A stretch of 64,000 nucleotides of DNA from Streptomyces diastatochromogenes (lineage in GTDB: Bacteria > Actinomycetota > Actinomycetes > Streptomycetales > Streptomycetaceae), in the NCBI GenBank assembly GCA_026913215.1, contig JAPTYK010000002.1:372001-436000 (forward strand), in the 5' to 3' direction. The translations under genes and the position numbers were made by a program. This document shows positions 45,366-53,595 of this stretch, in pieces. A model generated the notes under the pieces. That model did no database searches. It saw only the letters and a list, made by a program, of their open reading frames with translations, and had not been told where the DNA came from. How positions within the stretch are numbered: position 1 is the first letter of the stretch; the number at the start of each line of letters is the position of its first letter.

Positions 45366-46028
45366 TCACGAGCCGGAAGCCGGTTCCGGCCGGCGGCGGG
45401 AACGGGTTCGGGAGGAGCGCGGAGACCGGAGGCGCGCGCCCGGGGTGCGGGTACGCGAGGGCGGCGGACCGCAGCGGCACCGTTCCGGTGGCGGTACGGG
45501 GCAGGCGGCGGCGTACGACCCGGGCGACCACCGGCAGGGGCCGCAGAGCGTGCCGTATCCGCTGCGCCGATTCGACCAGGGGCCGTGCGTGCAGGAGCAG
45601 GGACTCGGTGGTCCCCAGAAGCCGCGCGGCGAGCAGAACCGTGACGGCGTGCCCGCCCAGCAGTACGAGTGGCTCCGGCCCGCCCGACGCGTGCCCGGCC
45701 AGCCATCCGACATGCCGGCCGCCCTGACCGCCGGCGAGGGACGCGCCCGCCCCGGCACCACATAACAGACGTGATGGGCGGCCTGCGCCCCGACGAACGC
45801 CGCGAGCAGCTGGGCGTCGGCGAGCCGCCGGCGGCTGAGCCCCAGACCCAGGACCCCCGCCAGCACGGCCACCAGGGCGAGGACCAGGAGGCGCGGGAAG
45901 TGCTCCCGCACCAGGGCGTGGCCCCCGACCGGCAGCAGGACGCAGACCACCGCTGGCACCCCCGCCCGTACGACGCGCAGCGCACCGGCCCACGGCGACA
46001 CGGCGCGTGAGGTGCGGGCAGCGAGCAT
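45366..46028 (-). CDS. Multi-pass membrane protein B of the copper region (frameshifted)
   Basis: The ATG at 46028 follows GAAGG by 6 bases. The first part has helices around AGVPAVVCVLLPVGGHALV and LLVLALVAVLAGVLGLGLS, then RRRLADAQLLAAFVGAQAAH. Near 45757 one G of a GGGG run is missing. The next frame continues LVLLGGHAVTVLLAARLLG, then ESLLLHARPLVESAQRIRHA. It is the paralogue of the protein at 42139-42817 with the same helix order. The 3' end cannot be fixed: the second frame has no stop before copC, so another shift near 45370-45420 is likely. Confidence 0.62.
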   Translation of the reverse strand: MLAARTSRAVSPWAGALRVVRAGVPAVVCVLLPVGGHALVREHFPRLLVLALVAVLAGVLGLGLSRRRLADAQLLAAFVGAQAAHHVCYVVPGRARPSPAVRAAGMSDGWPGTRRAGRSHSYCWAGTPSRFCSPRGFWGPPSPCSCTHGPWSNRRSGYGTLCGPCRWSPGSYAAACPVPPPERCRCGPPPSRTRTPGARLRSPRSSRTRSRRRPEPASGS

Positions 46029-46184
46029 GCCGGGCCTTCGGGAGGAAAGGGAAGCGGTACGGAGGGCCGACGGATGGGACACAAGGGGCGGCCGAACGCA
46101 GCGTACCGGCCCGCCTCCGGCCTGCGTACGGCGGCCGGGCGCATCCGGCGGAGCCCCGTGACGACACCGGCTGTCCGGCTCGGG

Positions 46185-47144
46185 CTAGGGGGCGGACGCA
46201 GGAGTAGGGGTAGGAGCAGGAACAGGAGGAGAGGCGGGAGGAGAGGCGGGAGGAGACTCCCGCATCACGTCGAGTGCGGCCTCGCCGAAGGCCCGGACGC
46301 GGGCGGTGGCGCCTTCGGCGAGCCAGACCAGGCCCCATTCCACCGGTGGGGCATCCGTGAAGGGGACGTAGGCGACGTCGGGGCGGGCGAAGTAGCGCCG
46401 GGTGTGGGCACCGACGGTGGCGACGCCCTCTCCCGCGCCGACGAGGGTCAGCAGCTCGGTGAGGGTCATGGCCGACGGGCCGAGGGCGATGGGGCGTCCG
46501 GCGGGGGTCCGGTGCGGGGCGCGGTCGTCGCGGAGGGAGTCGGGGAGCGTCTCGGGGAGCTGGAGCAGGGTGACGCGGGCCAGGTCCTCCAGGGAGACGG
46601 TCGTGCGGCGGGCGAAGGGGTGGTCCGTCGGTACGGCGAGCATGCGTGCTTCCCGGACCAGGACCGGCCCCATGACGATGCCGTCCTCCCGCATCGGGTG
46701 GCAGGTCAGCGCGATGTCCACCTCCCCGTCGCGCAGCCACGGCAGGACTTCCTGCAGCCGTGCCTCGCGGATCTGGACATCGCAGTCGGGGTGCCGGCCG
46801 CGGAACACCTGCGTCACCCCGACCAGCAACTGGGCCGCCGCCGGCCCGTTGAAAGCGACCCGCAGCGATCCGGTCAGCCCGCGCCCGGCCTCGACGGCCC
46901 GCCCGAACGCCTCGGTGATCCGGTCCCACGCGGGCCGCGTCTCCTCGTACAACTTCCGCCCCACCGGCGACAGTTCCACCCGACGACTGGTGCGGTGGAA
47001 CAACGGAACGCCGATGCGGCGCTCCAGCTTGGCGATCGTCTGGCTGACCCTGGCAGTGGACAGGCGCAACCGCTCGGCGGTGCGCCCGAAGTGCAGCTCC
47101 TCGGCAAGCGTCAGGAACGCCTCCAGCTCGTACCGCTCCAACAT
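46185..47144 (-). CDS. LysR family transcriptional regulator
   Basis: 319 residues from the ATG at 47144 (GGAGG upstream). The N-terminal winged helix (LEAFLTLAEELHFGRTAERL, then LSTARVSQTIAKLERRIGVP with LFHRTSRRVELSPVG) is standard. The effector domain spans about 90-300. The C-terminus is an added Pro/Ala/Ser repeat (PPASPPASPPVPAPTPTP). It is divergent from the SnoaL-like gene, with an AACGATCGTT palindrome between them. Confidence 0.93.
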   Translation of the reverse strand: MLERYELEAFLTLAEELHFGRTAERLRLSTARVSQTIAKLERRIGVPLFHRTSRRVELSPVGRKLYEETRPAWDRITEAFGRAVEAGRGLTGSLRVAFNGPAAAQLLVGVTQVFRGRHPDCDVQIREARLQEVLPWLRDGEVDIALTCHPMREDGIVMGPVLVREARMLAVPTDHPFARRTTVSLEDLARVTLLQLPETLPDSLRDDRAPHRTPAGRPIALGPSAMTLTELLTLVGAGEGVATVGAHTRRYFARPDVAYVPFTDAPPVEWGLVWLAEGATARVRAFGEAALDVMRESPPASPPASPPVPAPTPTPASAP

Positions 47145-47252
47145 CCCCCTACCTCCACCTCTCCACATCCATCCCTCTGCCTCCGTCTCCCCGCCCCGCC
47201 CCGCGCAGCCCCACCCCACCCCGCCCCACCCCACCATCGTCAACCGGGGCTT

Positions 47253-47262
47253 AACGATCGTT
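47253..47262. promoter_or_regulatory. Palindrome in LysR/SnoaL-like divergent promoter region
   Basis: TTAACGATCGTTGCGC contains a perfect AACGATCGTT, 109 bases before the LysR ATG and 88 before the plus-strand ATG. A possible LysR operator. Confidence 0.45.
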
Positions 47263-47349
47263 GCGCAGAGGCGCGTTGATGCCCCGCCCGGCCCACAGCA
47301 GGATCAAAGACGTCGGAACACCACCACCTGACCCGCACCGGAGAACATC

Positions 47350-47855
47350 ATGTACGTCACCCGTGCCCACGCCCTGACCGCCCCGCCCACGACAGCGCCG
47401 CGGTGGTCGCCGAGCTCAGGGACCGCGCGGAGATCATCGACGCGCTCCACCGCTTCGGCCTCGGCCAGGACCTCCAGGACGAGGCCCTGTTCGCCTCGTC
47501 GTTCGCCCCGGACGCCGAGCTGGACTTCCGCCCGGCCGCCGCCAAGTGGGGAGCCGAGCCGCCGCTGATGTCCGGACGCGACACCATCGTCACCACCATC
47601 CTCGGCATGTTCACCGGCCGGGTGGCCACCACCCACCAAGTCACCAACGCCCGGATCGCCATCACCGGCGACACCGCCCACCTCACCGCCCTGGTGGAGG
47701 CCCAACACCTGCTCCTCGCCGACCGCACCACACACGCACTGCTGAAGAACCCCTACGACGTCGAACTGGTCCGCGACGGCGACCGCTGGGTCATCCGCCG
47801 ACTCGTCATCGACAACACCTGGTTCCTCGGCGAACCCACCGCCATCTTCGGCTGA
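47350..47855 (+). CDS. SnoaL-like/NTF2-fold protein (single-base frameshift near start)
   Basis: The body (47403-47855) is an NTF2-like small alpha/beta barrel: AEIIDALHRFGLGQDLQDEA, then LFASSFAPDAELDFRP and ATTHQVTNARIAITGDTAHL, ending LVIDNTWFLGEPTAIFG. Such folds serve as isomerases, dehydratases or ring hydrolases. The natural start is probably the ATG at 47350 (MYVTRAHALTAP). One C of a CCCC run near 47385 is missing, after which AHDSAAVVAELRD reads on. It is likely controlled by the divergent LysR; the substrate is unknown. Confidence 0.8.
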
Positions 47856-47860
47856 TGCCC

Positions 47861-47955
47861 GACTGGTCCCCAGCTGGTCCCCGACTGGTCCCCAGCTGGT
47901 CCCCGACTGGTCCTCAGCTGGTCCCTGGCTGGTCCCCACTGGTCCCTGGCTGGCC
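47861..47955. repeat. 22-base tandem repeat
   Basis: About four copies of GACTGGTCCCCAGCTGGTCC-type units between the convergent SnoaL-like and protease genes. Confidence 0.88.
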
Positions 47956-47996
47956 CCCGGTGGGGGTCGGCCTCAGGGTGGTGGTCCCCGTGGCGG

Positions 47997-48779
47997 TCAG
48001 ATGCCGGTCTTGGTGGTGATCCAGGACCGGTAGGCGGCGACGTTGGTGTAGACGGACGGGTACCGGCCGCTGCACAGGCTGTGGCCCCAGCTGACGATGC
48101 CGATGACCCGTCCGTTCTGGGCGAGCGGGCCGCCGCTGTCGCCTTGGCAGGCGGACACCCCGGTGGCCTTGTCGTAGGTGCAGAGGTGCTTGGCGTTGAT
48201 GTTCTGGACCGGCCAGCGCGTCTGGCATTCGGCGACGGTCAGGAGGGTGGCGGTGGCCTGCTGGAGGGTGTTCGTGTCCGTGCCGCTGCCGTTGATGTCT
48301 CCCCAGCCGGTCAGCGTCGCGGTGCCGCCGGGGTACGCGGGCGGGTCGGGGAGCGCGATCGGCTGGACCAGGGGGGTGTAGGCGATCGGGGTGCTCAGCT
48401 TCAGCAGGGCGATGTCGTTCGGCATGCCGGCGGCGTTGCCGTTGTAGTCCTGGTGTCGGATCGCCTCCTGGACCCGGTAGGCGGTTCCTCCGGAGTCGAG
48501 CGTGTTCGTGCCGACCCCCACCGCCATCCGGTCGACCGCCGTCCCCTCGACGCAGTGGGCCGCGGTCAGGATCCACCGGTCACCGATGATCGACCCGCCA
48601 CAGGCCTGGCGCCAGCCGGTGGAGCCCTGCGTCAACAGCGCCGCCTGGTACGGGTACGCGCCCGCGGGGGCATCGGTACCGCCCACCACCGCGGCCGCCG
48701 TGCCCGTACCGCCGACGAACAGCCCGGCTGCCACCAGCACCGTTCCCCACAGCCGCTTCAGTCGACCCTGTCCGCGCAT
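47997..48779 (-). CDS. Secreted chymotrypsin-family (S1) serine protease
   Basis: 260 residues. A signal peptide of about 30 residues precedes the mature N-terminus VVGGTDAPAG. The triad is complete: His75 (LTAAHC), Asp122 (NDIALLKL) and Ser215 (CQGDSGGP). The residue six before the Ser (chymotrypsin position 189) is Ser, not Asp, pointing to chymotrypsin-like and not trypsin-like specificity. Three disulfides are likely. There is hardly any propeptide, so signal peptidase may release the active form. The ATG at 48779 (second of two) suits the GGGAG site best. It lies 133 bases downstream of the micro-peptide operon on the same strand. Confidence 0.92.
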   Translation of the reverse strand: MRGQGRLKRLWGTVLVAAGLFVGGTGTAAAVVGGTDAPAGAYPYQAALLTQGSTGWRQACGGSIIGDRWILTAAHCVEGTAVDRMAVGVGTNTLDSGGTAYRVQEAIRHQDYNGNAAGMPNDIALLKLSTPIAYTPLVQPIALPDPPAYPGGTATLTGWGDINGSGTDTNTLQQATATLLTVAECQTRWPVQNINAKHLCTYDKATGVSACQGDSGGPLAQNGRVIGIVSWGHSLCSGRYPSVYTNVAAYRSWITTKTGI

Positions 48780-48912
48780 CATGCTCCCGCCCGTTCTCGT
48801 ACGCCCCCCGATGCGGGTGCGACCGTCCGGGAGCCTCGTCGCTGTGGCCAGGGACCTGCAAGCGACGAACCGGCCGTTCCCGGTCAACGGTTCCGGCCGG
48901 TCCGCCGTCGGC

Positions 48913-49053
48913 TCAGGCGCTGACGCCGACGGACACGTGGAAGATCTCGAGGATGCTGGTCCCGAAGGTCAGCAGGGCCGCAGACCCGAACAGGGCGAGT
49001 GCGGTCCGGGAACGGACGGTGACCGCTTTCGCGGTGCGGCGGAAGGTGTTCAC
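48913..49053 (-). CDS. Micro-protein C: 46-residue single-helix peptide
   Basis: GTG at 49053 with AAGGAG 6 bases upstream. The sequence has a basic N-terminus (NTFRRTAKAVTVRSR), then a hydrophobic helix (TALALFGSAALLTFGTSILE) and the tail IFHVSVGVSA. It could be membrane-inserted or exported. It is the third peptide gene of a minus-strand cluster with the S74-like protein. No family recognised. Confidence 0.6.
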   Translation of the reverse strand: MNTFRRTAKAVTVRSRTALALFGSAALLTFGTSILEIFHVSVGVSA

Positions 49054-49091
49054 AGGCTGCTCCTTGTCGAGAGACTGGATGGGTGCGCTGG

Positions 49092-49157
49092 TCAGAGCGG
49101 GGTGATCATGGGCGCGAGGGCGTTGATCAGGGCGATGATGGTTTCGGTCAGGGTCAT
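49092..49157 (-). CDS. Micro-protein B: 21-residue hydrophobic peptide
   Basis: ATG at 49157 overlapping the stop of the S74-like gene (ATGA), with GGAGGACTCC just before it. The product MTLTETIIALINALAPMITP ends with one further Leu. It shares an IIALINALAP-like core with micro-protein A (LLAIIDALQP). It was too short for the usual gene callers; support is the ribosome site, the coupling and the similarity. Confidence 0.55.
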   Translation of the reverse strand: MTLTETIIALINALAPMITPL

Positions 49158-49573
49158 GGAGTCCTCCGTGCGGGTGCGGGTGCGGGTGCGGGTGCGGGTG
49201 CGGGTTCGGGGACGGGTTCGAGTTCGGGGACGTGCGCGGGCGTGCGGTGCGGTGGCTGTGAGGCTTGTTGTTCCTCAAGGTGGCGGACGCGGCGGGAGAG
49301 TTCCTGGACGGCGGCGATAAGGACGCCCTGGGCGTCGACGACGTCGATGGTCGTCTCGCGTCGGCCGTAACCGAAGGCCGCCCGCCAGTCCTGGGCCATC
49401 GGACCGATGTGGAGGCTGTCGGGGTCCCAGTCGTAGCGCCACTCGCTGACGGGCAGCCCGTCGAGGAGCCGGAGGATCTCCGCCCGGCTGAGGGGCTCGG
49501 CCCTCTCGGTGCGCGGGGGCCGGGGCCTCAGGAACGTCGAGGCGAACCCGCGGGCCAGGGCTGCGATACGCAC
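49154..49573 (-). CDS. Protein with peptidase S74 / intramolecular chaperone (ICA) domain
   Basis: 139 residues, GTG start 3 bases after the stop of micro-protein A. Residues about 42-105 (EWRYDWDPDSLHIGPMAQDW, then FGYGRRETTIDVVDAQGVLI and VQELSRRVRHLEEQ) match the C-terminal S74/ICA domain. That domain trimerises phage tail spikes and some bacterial surface proteins and then cuts itself off. Here there is no long beta-helical passenger in front, only about 40 residues. The C-terminus is an Ala/Pro repeat. It is embedded among micro-peptide genes by overlap, so it may assemble or escort them (inference). Confidence 0.75.
   Translation of the reverse strand: MRIAALARGFASTFLRPRPPRTERAEPLSRAEILRLLDGLPVSEWRYDWDPDSLHIGPMAQDWRAAFGYGRRETTIDVVDAQGVLIAAVQELSRRVRHLEEQQASQPPHRTPAHVPELEPVPEPAPAPAPAPAPARRTP
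49165..49205. repeat. Hexameric GCGGGT repeat coding Ala-Pro tail
   Basis: About seven GCGGGT units, in frame, coding the AP-rich C-terminus of the S74-like protein. Confidence 0.85.
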
Positions 49574-49576
49574 GGG

Positions 49577-49684
49577 TCAGGCGAGGGGCTTGATGTCGTG
49601 CTTCACGTCACGGTTGCTCGTGATCAGGGGGACGATGATGGGCTGAAGGGCGTCGATGATGGCGAGCAGGGCGGCGTCGATCAC
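49577..49684 (-). CDS. Micro-protein A: 35-residue amphipathic peptide
   Basis: GTG at 49684 with GAGGAG 7 bases upstream. The sequence has a hydrophobic core (DAALLAIIDALQPIIVPLIT) and a charged tail (SNRDVKHDIKPLA). It is the first gene of the cluster; a CATACT -10-like hexamer lies about 20 bases before the ribosome site. It resembles micro-protein B. No known toxin or bacteriocin family recognised. Confidence 0.6.
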   Translation of the reverse strand: MIDAALLAIIDALQPIIVPLITSNRDVKHDIKPLA

Positions 49685-50133
49685 GGCGGATCTCCTCAAG
49701 ATCAAAAGTATGGACGGATCGTCATTCGATCAGTCCGGGTGGGGCGCGCGCAGTCGAAGATCACCAATGATCGACTGTGGCCGAGATTGATCATGGAGCC
49801 TGCCGTGCGCACCGATCCGCCCCCCGCCCCCCCGCGCCCCGCGCGCAGGACCGCCGACCGCCGACCGTCGGACGAGACGGGAGGGACGGGAGGGACGGGC
49901 GGGACGGGAGGGCCGAGAGGGACGGGCGATGGGGCACCTTTGCCTCGCGATCCTCCAGGAGGGTGCGGAACACCCGCGGAGGTTCGGACGTCCGCGGGCC
50001 GGCCAGGGTGCCTTTTGCGCCGATCTTCGTAACAGGCCGTCCTCCCGGCGACCTGCGCGGCATGATCGCGAGAGTTGCTCAGGGTGTGTCACCGAGTGTG
50101 TCACCGAGCTGTGCCAAGGCGGGGAGTGTACGA
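49685..50133. other. Intergenic, divergent promoter region
   Basis: About 450 bases between the micro-peptide operon and the DUF4041 gene. It contains an imperfect palindrome with outer arms AGTCGA/TCGACT at about 49752-49776 and two direct copies of GTGTGTCACCGA at about 50086-50106. No supported gene. Confidence 0.5.
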
Positions 50134-51687
50134 GTGAGCGTGAGCGGTTTTCGGTTCAATCCGCCGCCGAACTGGCCGTTGGCTCGAGGCTGGGTTCCCC
50201 CGGACGGCTGGCGGCCCGATCCCTCGTGGCCGCCGCCTCCGCCGGGCTGGCAGATGTGGCTGGCCGAGTCTCCCGGCACCGCTCAGGTGACCGGCGCCGT
50301 TCCTCACCAGTACGGGTCTCGGTCCGAGGCTCCTGTCGGCCGTAAGAGGGGATGGTTCGGCCGTCGGCGACGGGATGAGGCGAGTGAGCTGGAGGAGTTG
50401 AGGGCGTGGGTCGCACAGGCCCACGGTGAGGACGCCGCCCAGGTCGTCGGACTGGTGGAGCGGACGCGCAAGGAAGCGGCTGTGCTGCGGGCACGGGCGG
50501 AGGCAGAGGCCGAAGCGATCGTCGAGGATGCCCGCCGGGTCGCCAAAGACATCAAGGGTGAAGCCAAGCAGGTCGCCAAGGAGGCAGAGAAGGCCCGCAA
50601 GGAAGCCGAGCGGCATCGCGGAGAGATCTACCGGGCCGAAAGCCGTCTGACCGAACTGCGCGCGCAGATCGTCACCACCGACGAGACCGTCCTGCTCCAG
50701 CAAGCCGGAATCTACGCCTACCGTCACCAGCTCCACGACGCGGTCGCCTACCGCAGCCGCCTGGACTCGCTGAAGACCGAGATCAAGGATCTCGCACGCA
50801 GCGATCAGGCGGTCCTGGCAGCCACGGACTGGACCGTCAACGGCTCCGCGCGCGAGGGCCGGAAGATGATCCGGGACTTCTCCAAGCTGATGCTCCGGGC
50901 CTACAACGCGGAGGCCGACTATGCCGTCCGCACGATGCGCCCCCACCGCCTGACCTCGCTGGTCGACCGTCTCTACAAGAGCCGGGAGACCATCGCCAGA
51001 CTCGGCGCCACCATGCACATCCGCATCTCCGACGCCTACCACGACGCCCGCGTCCGCGAACTGCAGCTGACAGCCGACTTCCTGCAGAAGAAGGACGAGG
51101 AGAAGGAAGCCCAGCGCGAGGCGAGAGCCCGCGAACGCGAGGAGGCAGCCGCCCAGCGCGAGCTGGACCGCGAACGGGAGAAGCTGCGCAAGGAACTCAA
51201 CCACCACGAGGCTGCCCTCGAACGCTTCCGCGCCCAGGGCAACCACGAGGCGGTACGCGACATGGAGGCCAAACTCGCCGAGATCCAGCGGGCCCTCCAC
51301 GACGTCGACGCACGAGCGGCGAACGTACGCACCGGCTACGTCTACGTCGTCTCCAACATCGGGGCCTTCGGCGACAGCATCGTCAAGATCGGCATGACCC
51401 GACGCCTCGAACCCCTCGACCGCGTCTACGAGCTCAGCGGCGCCGCCGTCCCCTTCCGCTTCGACGTCCACGCCCTGATCTTCAGCAAGGACGCCGTCAG
51501 CCTGGAAACCCGCCTCCACCAAGAGTTCGCCGACCGGCGCGTCAACCGCGTCAACAACAGGAAGGAGTTCTTCTACGTCACCCCCGCCGAAGTGCGCACC
51601 GCCCTGGAACGCTTCGCGGGAGAACACCTGGTGGAGTTCAGCGAGACCCCGCAAGCGCTCGAATGGCGCGCCAGCCAGACAGGCTGA
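50134..51687 (+). CDS. DUF4041 / T5orf172 (GIY-YIG-like) protein
   Basis: 517 residues from a GTG at 50134 with GGGGAG 7 bases upstream. Residues 1-50 are a Trp/Pro repeat (FNPPPNWPLARGWVPPDGWR). A long coiled coil (about 95-190, EAEAIVEDARRVAKDIKGEA) leads into DUF4041 (KMIRDFSKLMLRAYNAEADY). A second helical region precedes the C-terminal T5orf172 domain (GYVYVVSNIGAFGDSIVKIG, then MTRRLEPLDRV and LETRLHQEFADRRVNRVN). T5orf172 is a GIY-YIG nuclease relative, and such proteins occur in phage and mobile contexts. It may act on nucleic acid; the target is unknown. Confidence 0.88.
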   Translation: MSVSGFRFNPPPNWPLARGWVPPDGWRPDPSWPPPPPGWQMWLAESPGTAQVTGAVPHQYGSRSEAPVGRKRGWFGRRRRDEASELEELRAWVAQAHGEDAAQVVGLVERTRKEAAVLRARAEAEAEAIVEDARRVAKDIKGEAKQVAKEAEKARKEAERHRGEIYRAESRLTELRAQIVTTDETVLLQQAGIYAYRHQLHDAVAYRSRLDSLKTEIKDLARSDQAVLAATDWTVNGSAREGRKMIRDFSKLMLRAYNAEADYAVRTMRPHRLTSLVDRLYKSRETIARLGATMHIRISDAYHDARVRELQLTADFLQKKDEEKEAQREARAREREEAAAQRELDREREKLRKELNHHEAALERFRAQGNHEAVRDMEAKLAEIQRALHDVDARAANVRTGYVYVVSNIGAFGDSIVKIGMTRRLEPLDRVYELSGAAVPFRFDVHALIFSKDAVSLETRLHQEFADRRVNRVNNRKEFFYVTPAEVRTALERFAGEHLVEFSETPQALEWRASQTG

Positions 51688-51970
51688 CGCACCAAGCCGC
51701 AATGGCCGCCGAGAGGCCGGGTGAACGCCCGAATTCCCGGCCAAGCCGAGCGCGGAGCCACCTGTGGACCACGCACCCCGTCGAGTCCGCCCGGGAGGGT
51801 GATGTCGTCGTCGGTTCCGGGACCGCTTCCGTCCTGCCGGGCCTGCGTGAACTCCCCGGAGTGAACATCTGGGCGAATTCGGCCTGGAAGCAGGCGAGTT
51901 CACCCACCGATAACGTCCGGGGGCACATCGGGCGCGCGCGGTGCGCCCCGGAGCAGACAAGGACCCTGCA
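51688..51970. other. Intergenic, no gene seen
   Basis: 283 bases before the sugar-nucleotide dehydrogenase. Nothing beyond a presumed promoter. Confidence 0.45.
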
Positions 51971-53293
51971 ATGCGCGTATCCGTGATCGGTTGTGGTCAC
52001 CTCGGTATCCCGCACGCGGCGGCGATGGCTGAGCTCGGGCATGAGGTCATCGGTGTCGATGTGGATCAGGTCAAGGTGGACCGTCTCAATGCGGGGGAGT
52101 GTCCCATCTATGAGGCGGGGCTTCCGGAGCTGCTCGCTCGTCATACCGCGAGCGGGCGCCTGCGGTTCACCACCGGTATCGCCGAGGCCGCGGCCTTCGC
52201 GGAACTGCACTTCATTGGCGTTGGCACGCCCATTGATGCCGATGGGCGCTCCTATGACACGGCCCAGGTCTTCGGCGCGGTCCGTGGGCTCGCGCCGTAT
52301 CTCGACCGGCCGTGCACCATCGTGGGGAAGAGCACGGTGACCGTCGGGACCACTCGTCAGGTCACCGTGCTCGCCCAGCGCTTGGCCCCGGCGGGGGAAG
52401 GTGTCGAGGTCGTCTGGAATCCGGAGTTCCTGAGGGAGGGGCATGCGGTGGAGGACACCTTGCGTCCGGACCGGATCATTGCCGGGGTCACGACCGTGGA
52501 GGGGGAGAAGGCGATCCGTGCCGTGTACGCGGGGATCATCGAGGCGGGTGTGCCGGTCTTCGTGACCGATCCGCAGACCGCCGAGCTGGCCAAGGGGGCG
52601 GCGAACACCTTCCTCGGGCTGAAGATCTCCTTCATCAATGCCGTCGCCGACATGTGTGAGGGAGCGGACGCGGACGTCTCACGGATCGTGGAGATCCTCG
52701 GCGTCGATCCCCGTATCGGCAGCGGTGGCATGAACCCCGGCATCGGCTACGGCGGCGGCTGTCTTCCCAAGGACGTCCGCGCCTTCACCGCTTCCGCCCG
52801 GCAGCTCGGCGCCGACCGGGCCGCGGTGCTGCTGCGCGCGGCCGAGGAGATCAACGAGAGCCGCACCGGCACCGCGCTGGGTCTCATCGCCCGCGCCCTG
52901 GGCGGCCGTCCGCTCAAGGGAAGTCGCGTCACGGTGTGGGGCGCCGCCTTCAAGCCGGGCACCAACGACGTGCGGGAGTCTCCCGCCCTCGCTCTCGCCC
53001 AGGGTCTGCGGCAGGCGGGTGCCGTCGTCACGGTGCACGATCCGCAGGCCGTCGCGACGGCGATGGTCCGCAATCCGGAGCTGGACTACTCCGAGGACCT
53101 CGCGGTCTCCCTCGACGGCGCCGACCTCGTGGTCCTGGCCACCGAGTGGCCCGAGTACCGGCAGGCCGATCCCCAGGCCCTCGCCGGCCGCCCGGCCACC
53201 GCCTTGCTGGTCGACTGCCGCACCACCCTGGACCCCGAGCCCTGGCGTGCGGCGGGCTGGACCGTGCACCAGCTCGGGCGTCCGGGGAAGTAG
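51971..53293 (+). CDS. UDP-glucose 6-dehydrogenase-type nucleotide-sugar dehydrogenase
   Basis: 440 residues, normal length. The NAD-binding loop is VSVIGCGHLGIPHAAAM. The central domain holds VWNPEFLREGHAVEDTLRPD and the Lys/Asn pair AANTFLGLKISFINA. The catalytic Cys is in GIGYGGGCLPKDVRAF. The C-terminal domain has VWGAAFKPGTNDVRESPALA. It oxidises a UDP- (or GDP-) hexose to the uronic acid for cell-surface polymers. The ATG at 51971 starts directly at the Rossmann strand. No glycosyltransferases follow in the window. Confidence 0.93.
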   Translation: MRVSVIGCGHLGIPHAAAMAELGHEVIGVDVDQVKVDRLNAGECPIYEAGLPELLARHTASGRLRFTTGIAEAAAFAELHFIGVGTPIDADGRSYDTAQVFGAVRGLAPYLDRPCTIVGKSTVTVGTTRQVTVLAQRLAPAGEGVEVVWNPEFLREGHAVEDTLRPDRIIAGVTTVEGEKAIRAVYAGIIEAGVPVFVTDPQTAELAKGAANTFLGLKISFINAVADMCEGADADVSRIVEILGVDPRIGSGGMNPGIGYGGGCLPKDVRAFTASARQLGADRAAVLLRAAEEINESRTGTALGLIARALGGRPLKGSRVTVWGAAFKPGTNDVRESPALALAQGLRQAGAVVTVHDPQAVATAMVRNPELDYSEDLAVSLDGADLVVLATEWPEYRQADPQALAGRPATALLVDCRTTLDPEPWRAAGWTVHQLGRPGK

Positions 53294-53385
53294 AGACCCG
53301 ATGCGTCACCGGGCCGAGGGCGAGGCCGGCGGCTCCCGGGCCCGAGGGACGGTCCCGGCGTTCGTCGGCCGACCGGTGGCGGACG

Positions 53386-53595
53386 GTGACGCGTCCGTGG
53401 GGGTTACGGCTCGGGCGGGTCCGTACGGTGACGTGTCCGTGGGGGTTATGGCGCGGGCGGGGCCGTACGGTGACGTGTCCGTGGGGGTTACGGCTCGGGC
53501 GGGTCCGTACGGTGACGTGTCCGTGGGAGTTACGGCTCGGGCAGGGCCGTACGGTGACGCGTCCGTGAGGGTTACGGGGCGGGCGGGGCCGTACG
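53386..53595. repeat. 42-base tandem repeat, five copies
   Basis: Units start at 53386, 53428, 53470, 53512 and 53554 with GTGACGTGTCCGTGGGGG-like sequence and are 90% or more alike. They fill the space between two convergent genes and run into the last codons of the ketosynthase gene. There are no spacers, so it is not a CRISPR. Confidence 0.95.

Noticed and set aside
49730-49797. Further micro-ORF starting with ATGATCAATCTCGGC on the minus strand
   Set aside because: No ribosome site, and it overlaps the presumed promoter of the micro-peptide operon.
53386-53595. Possible CRISPR array
   Set aside because: The units follow each other without unique spacers and no cas genes are present; it is a minisatellite.
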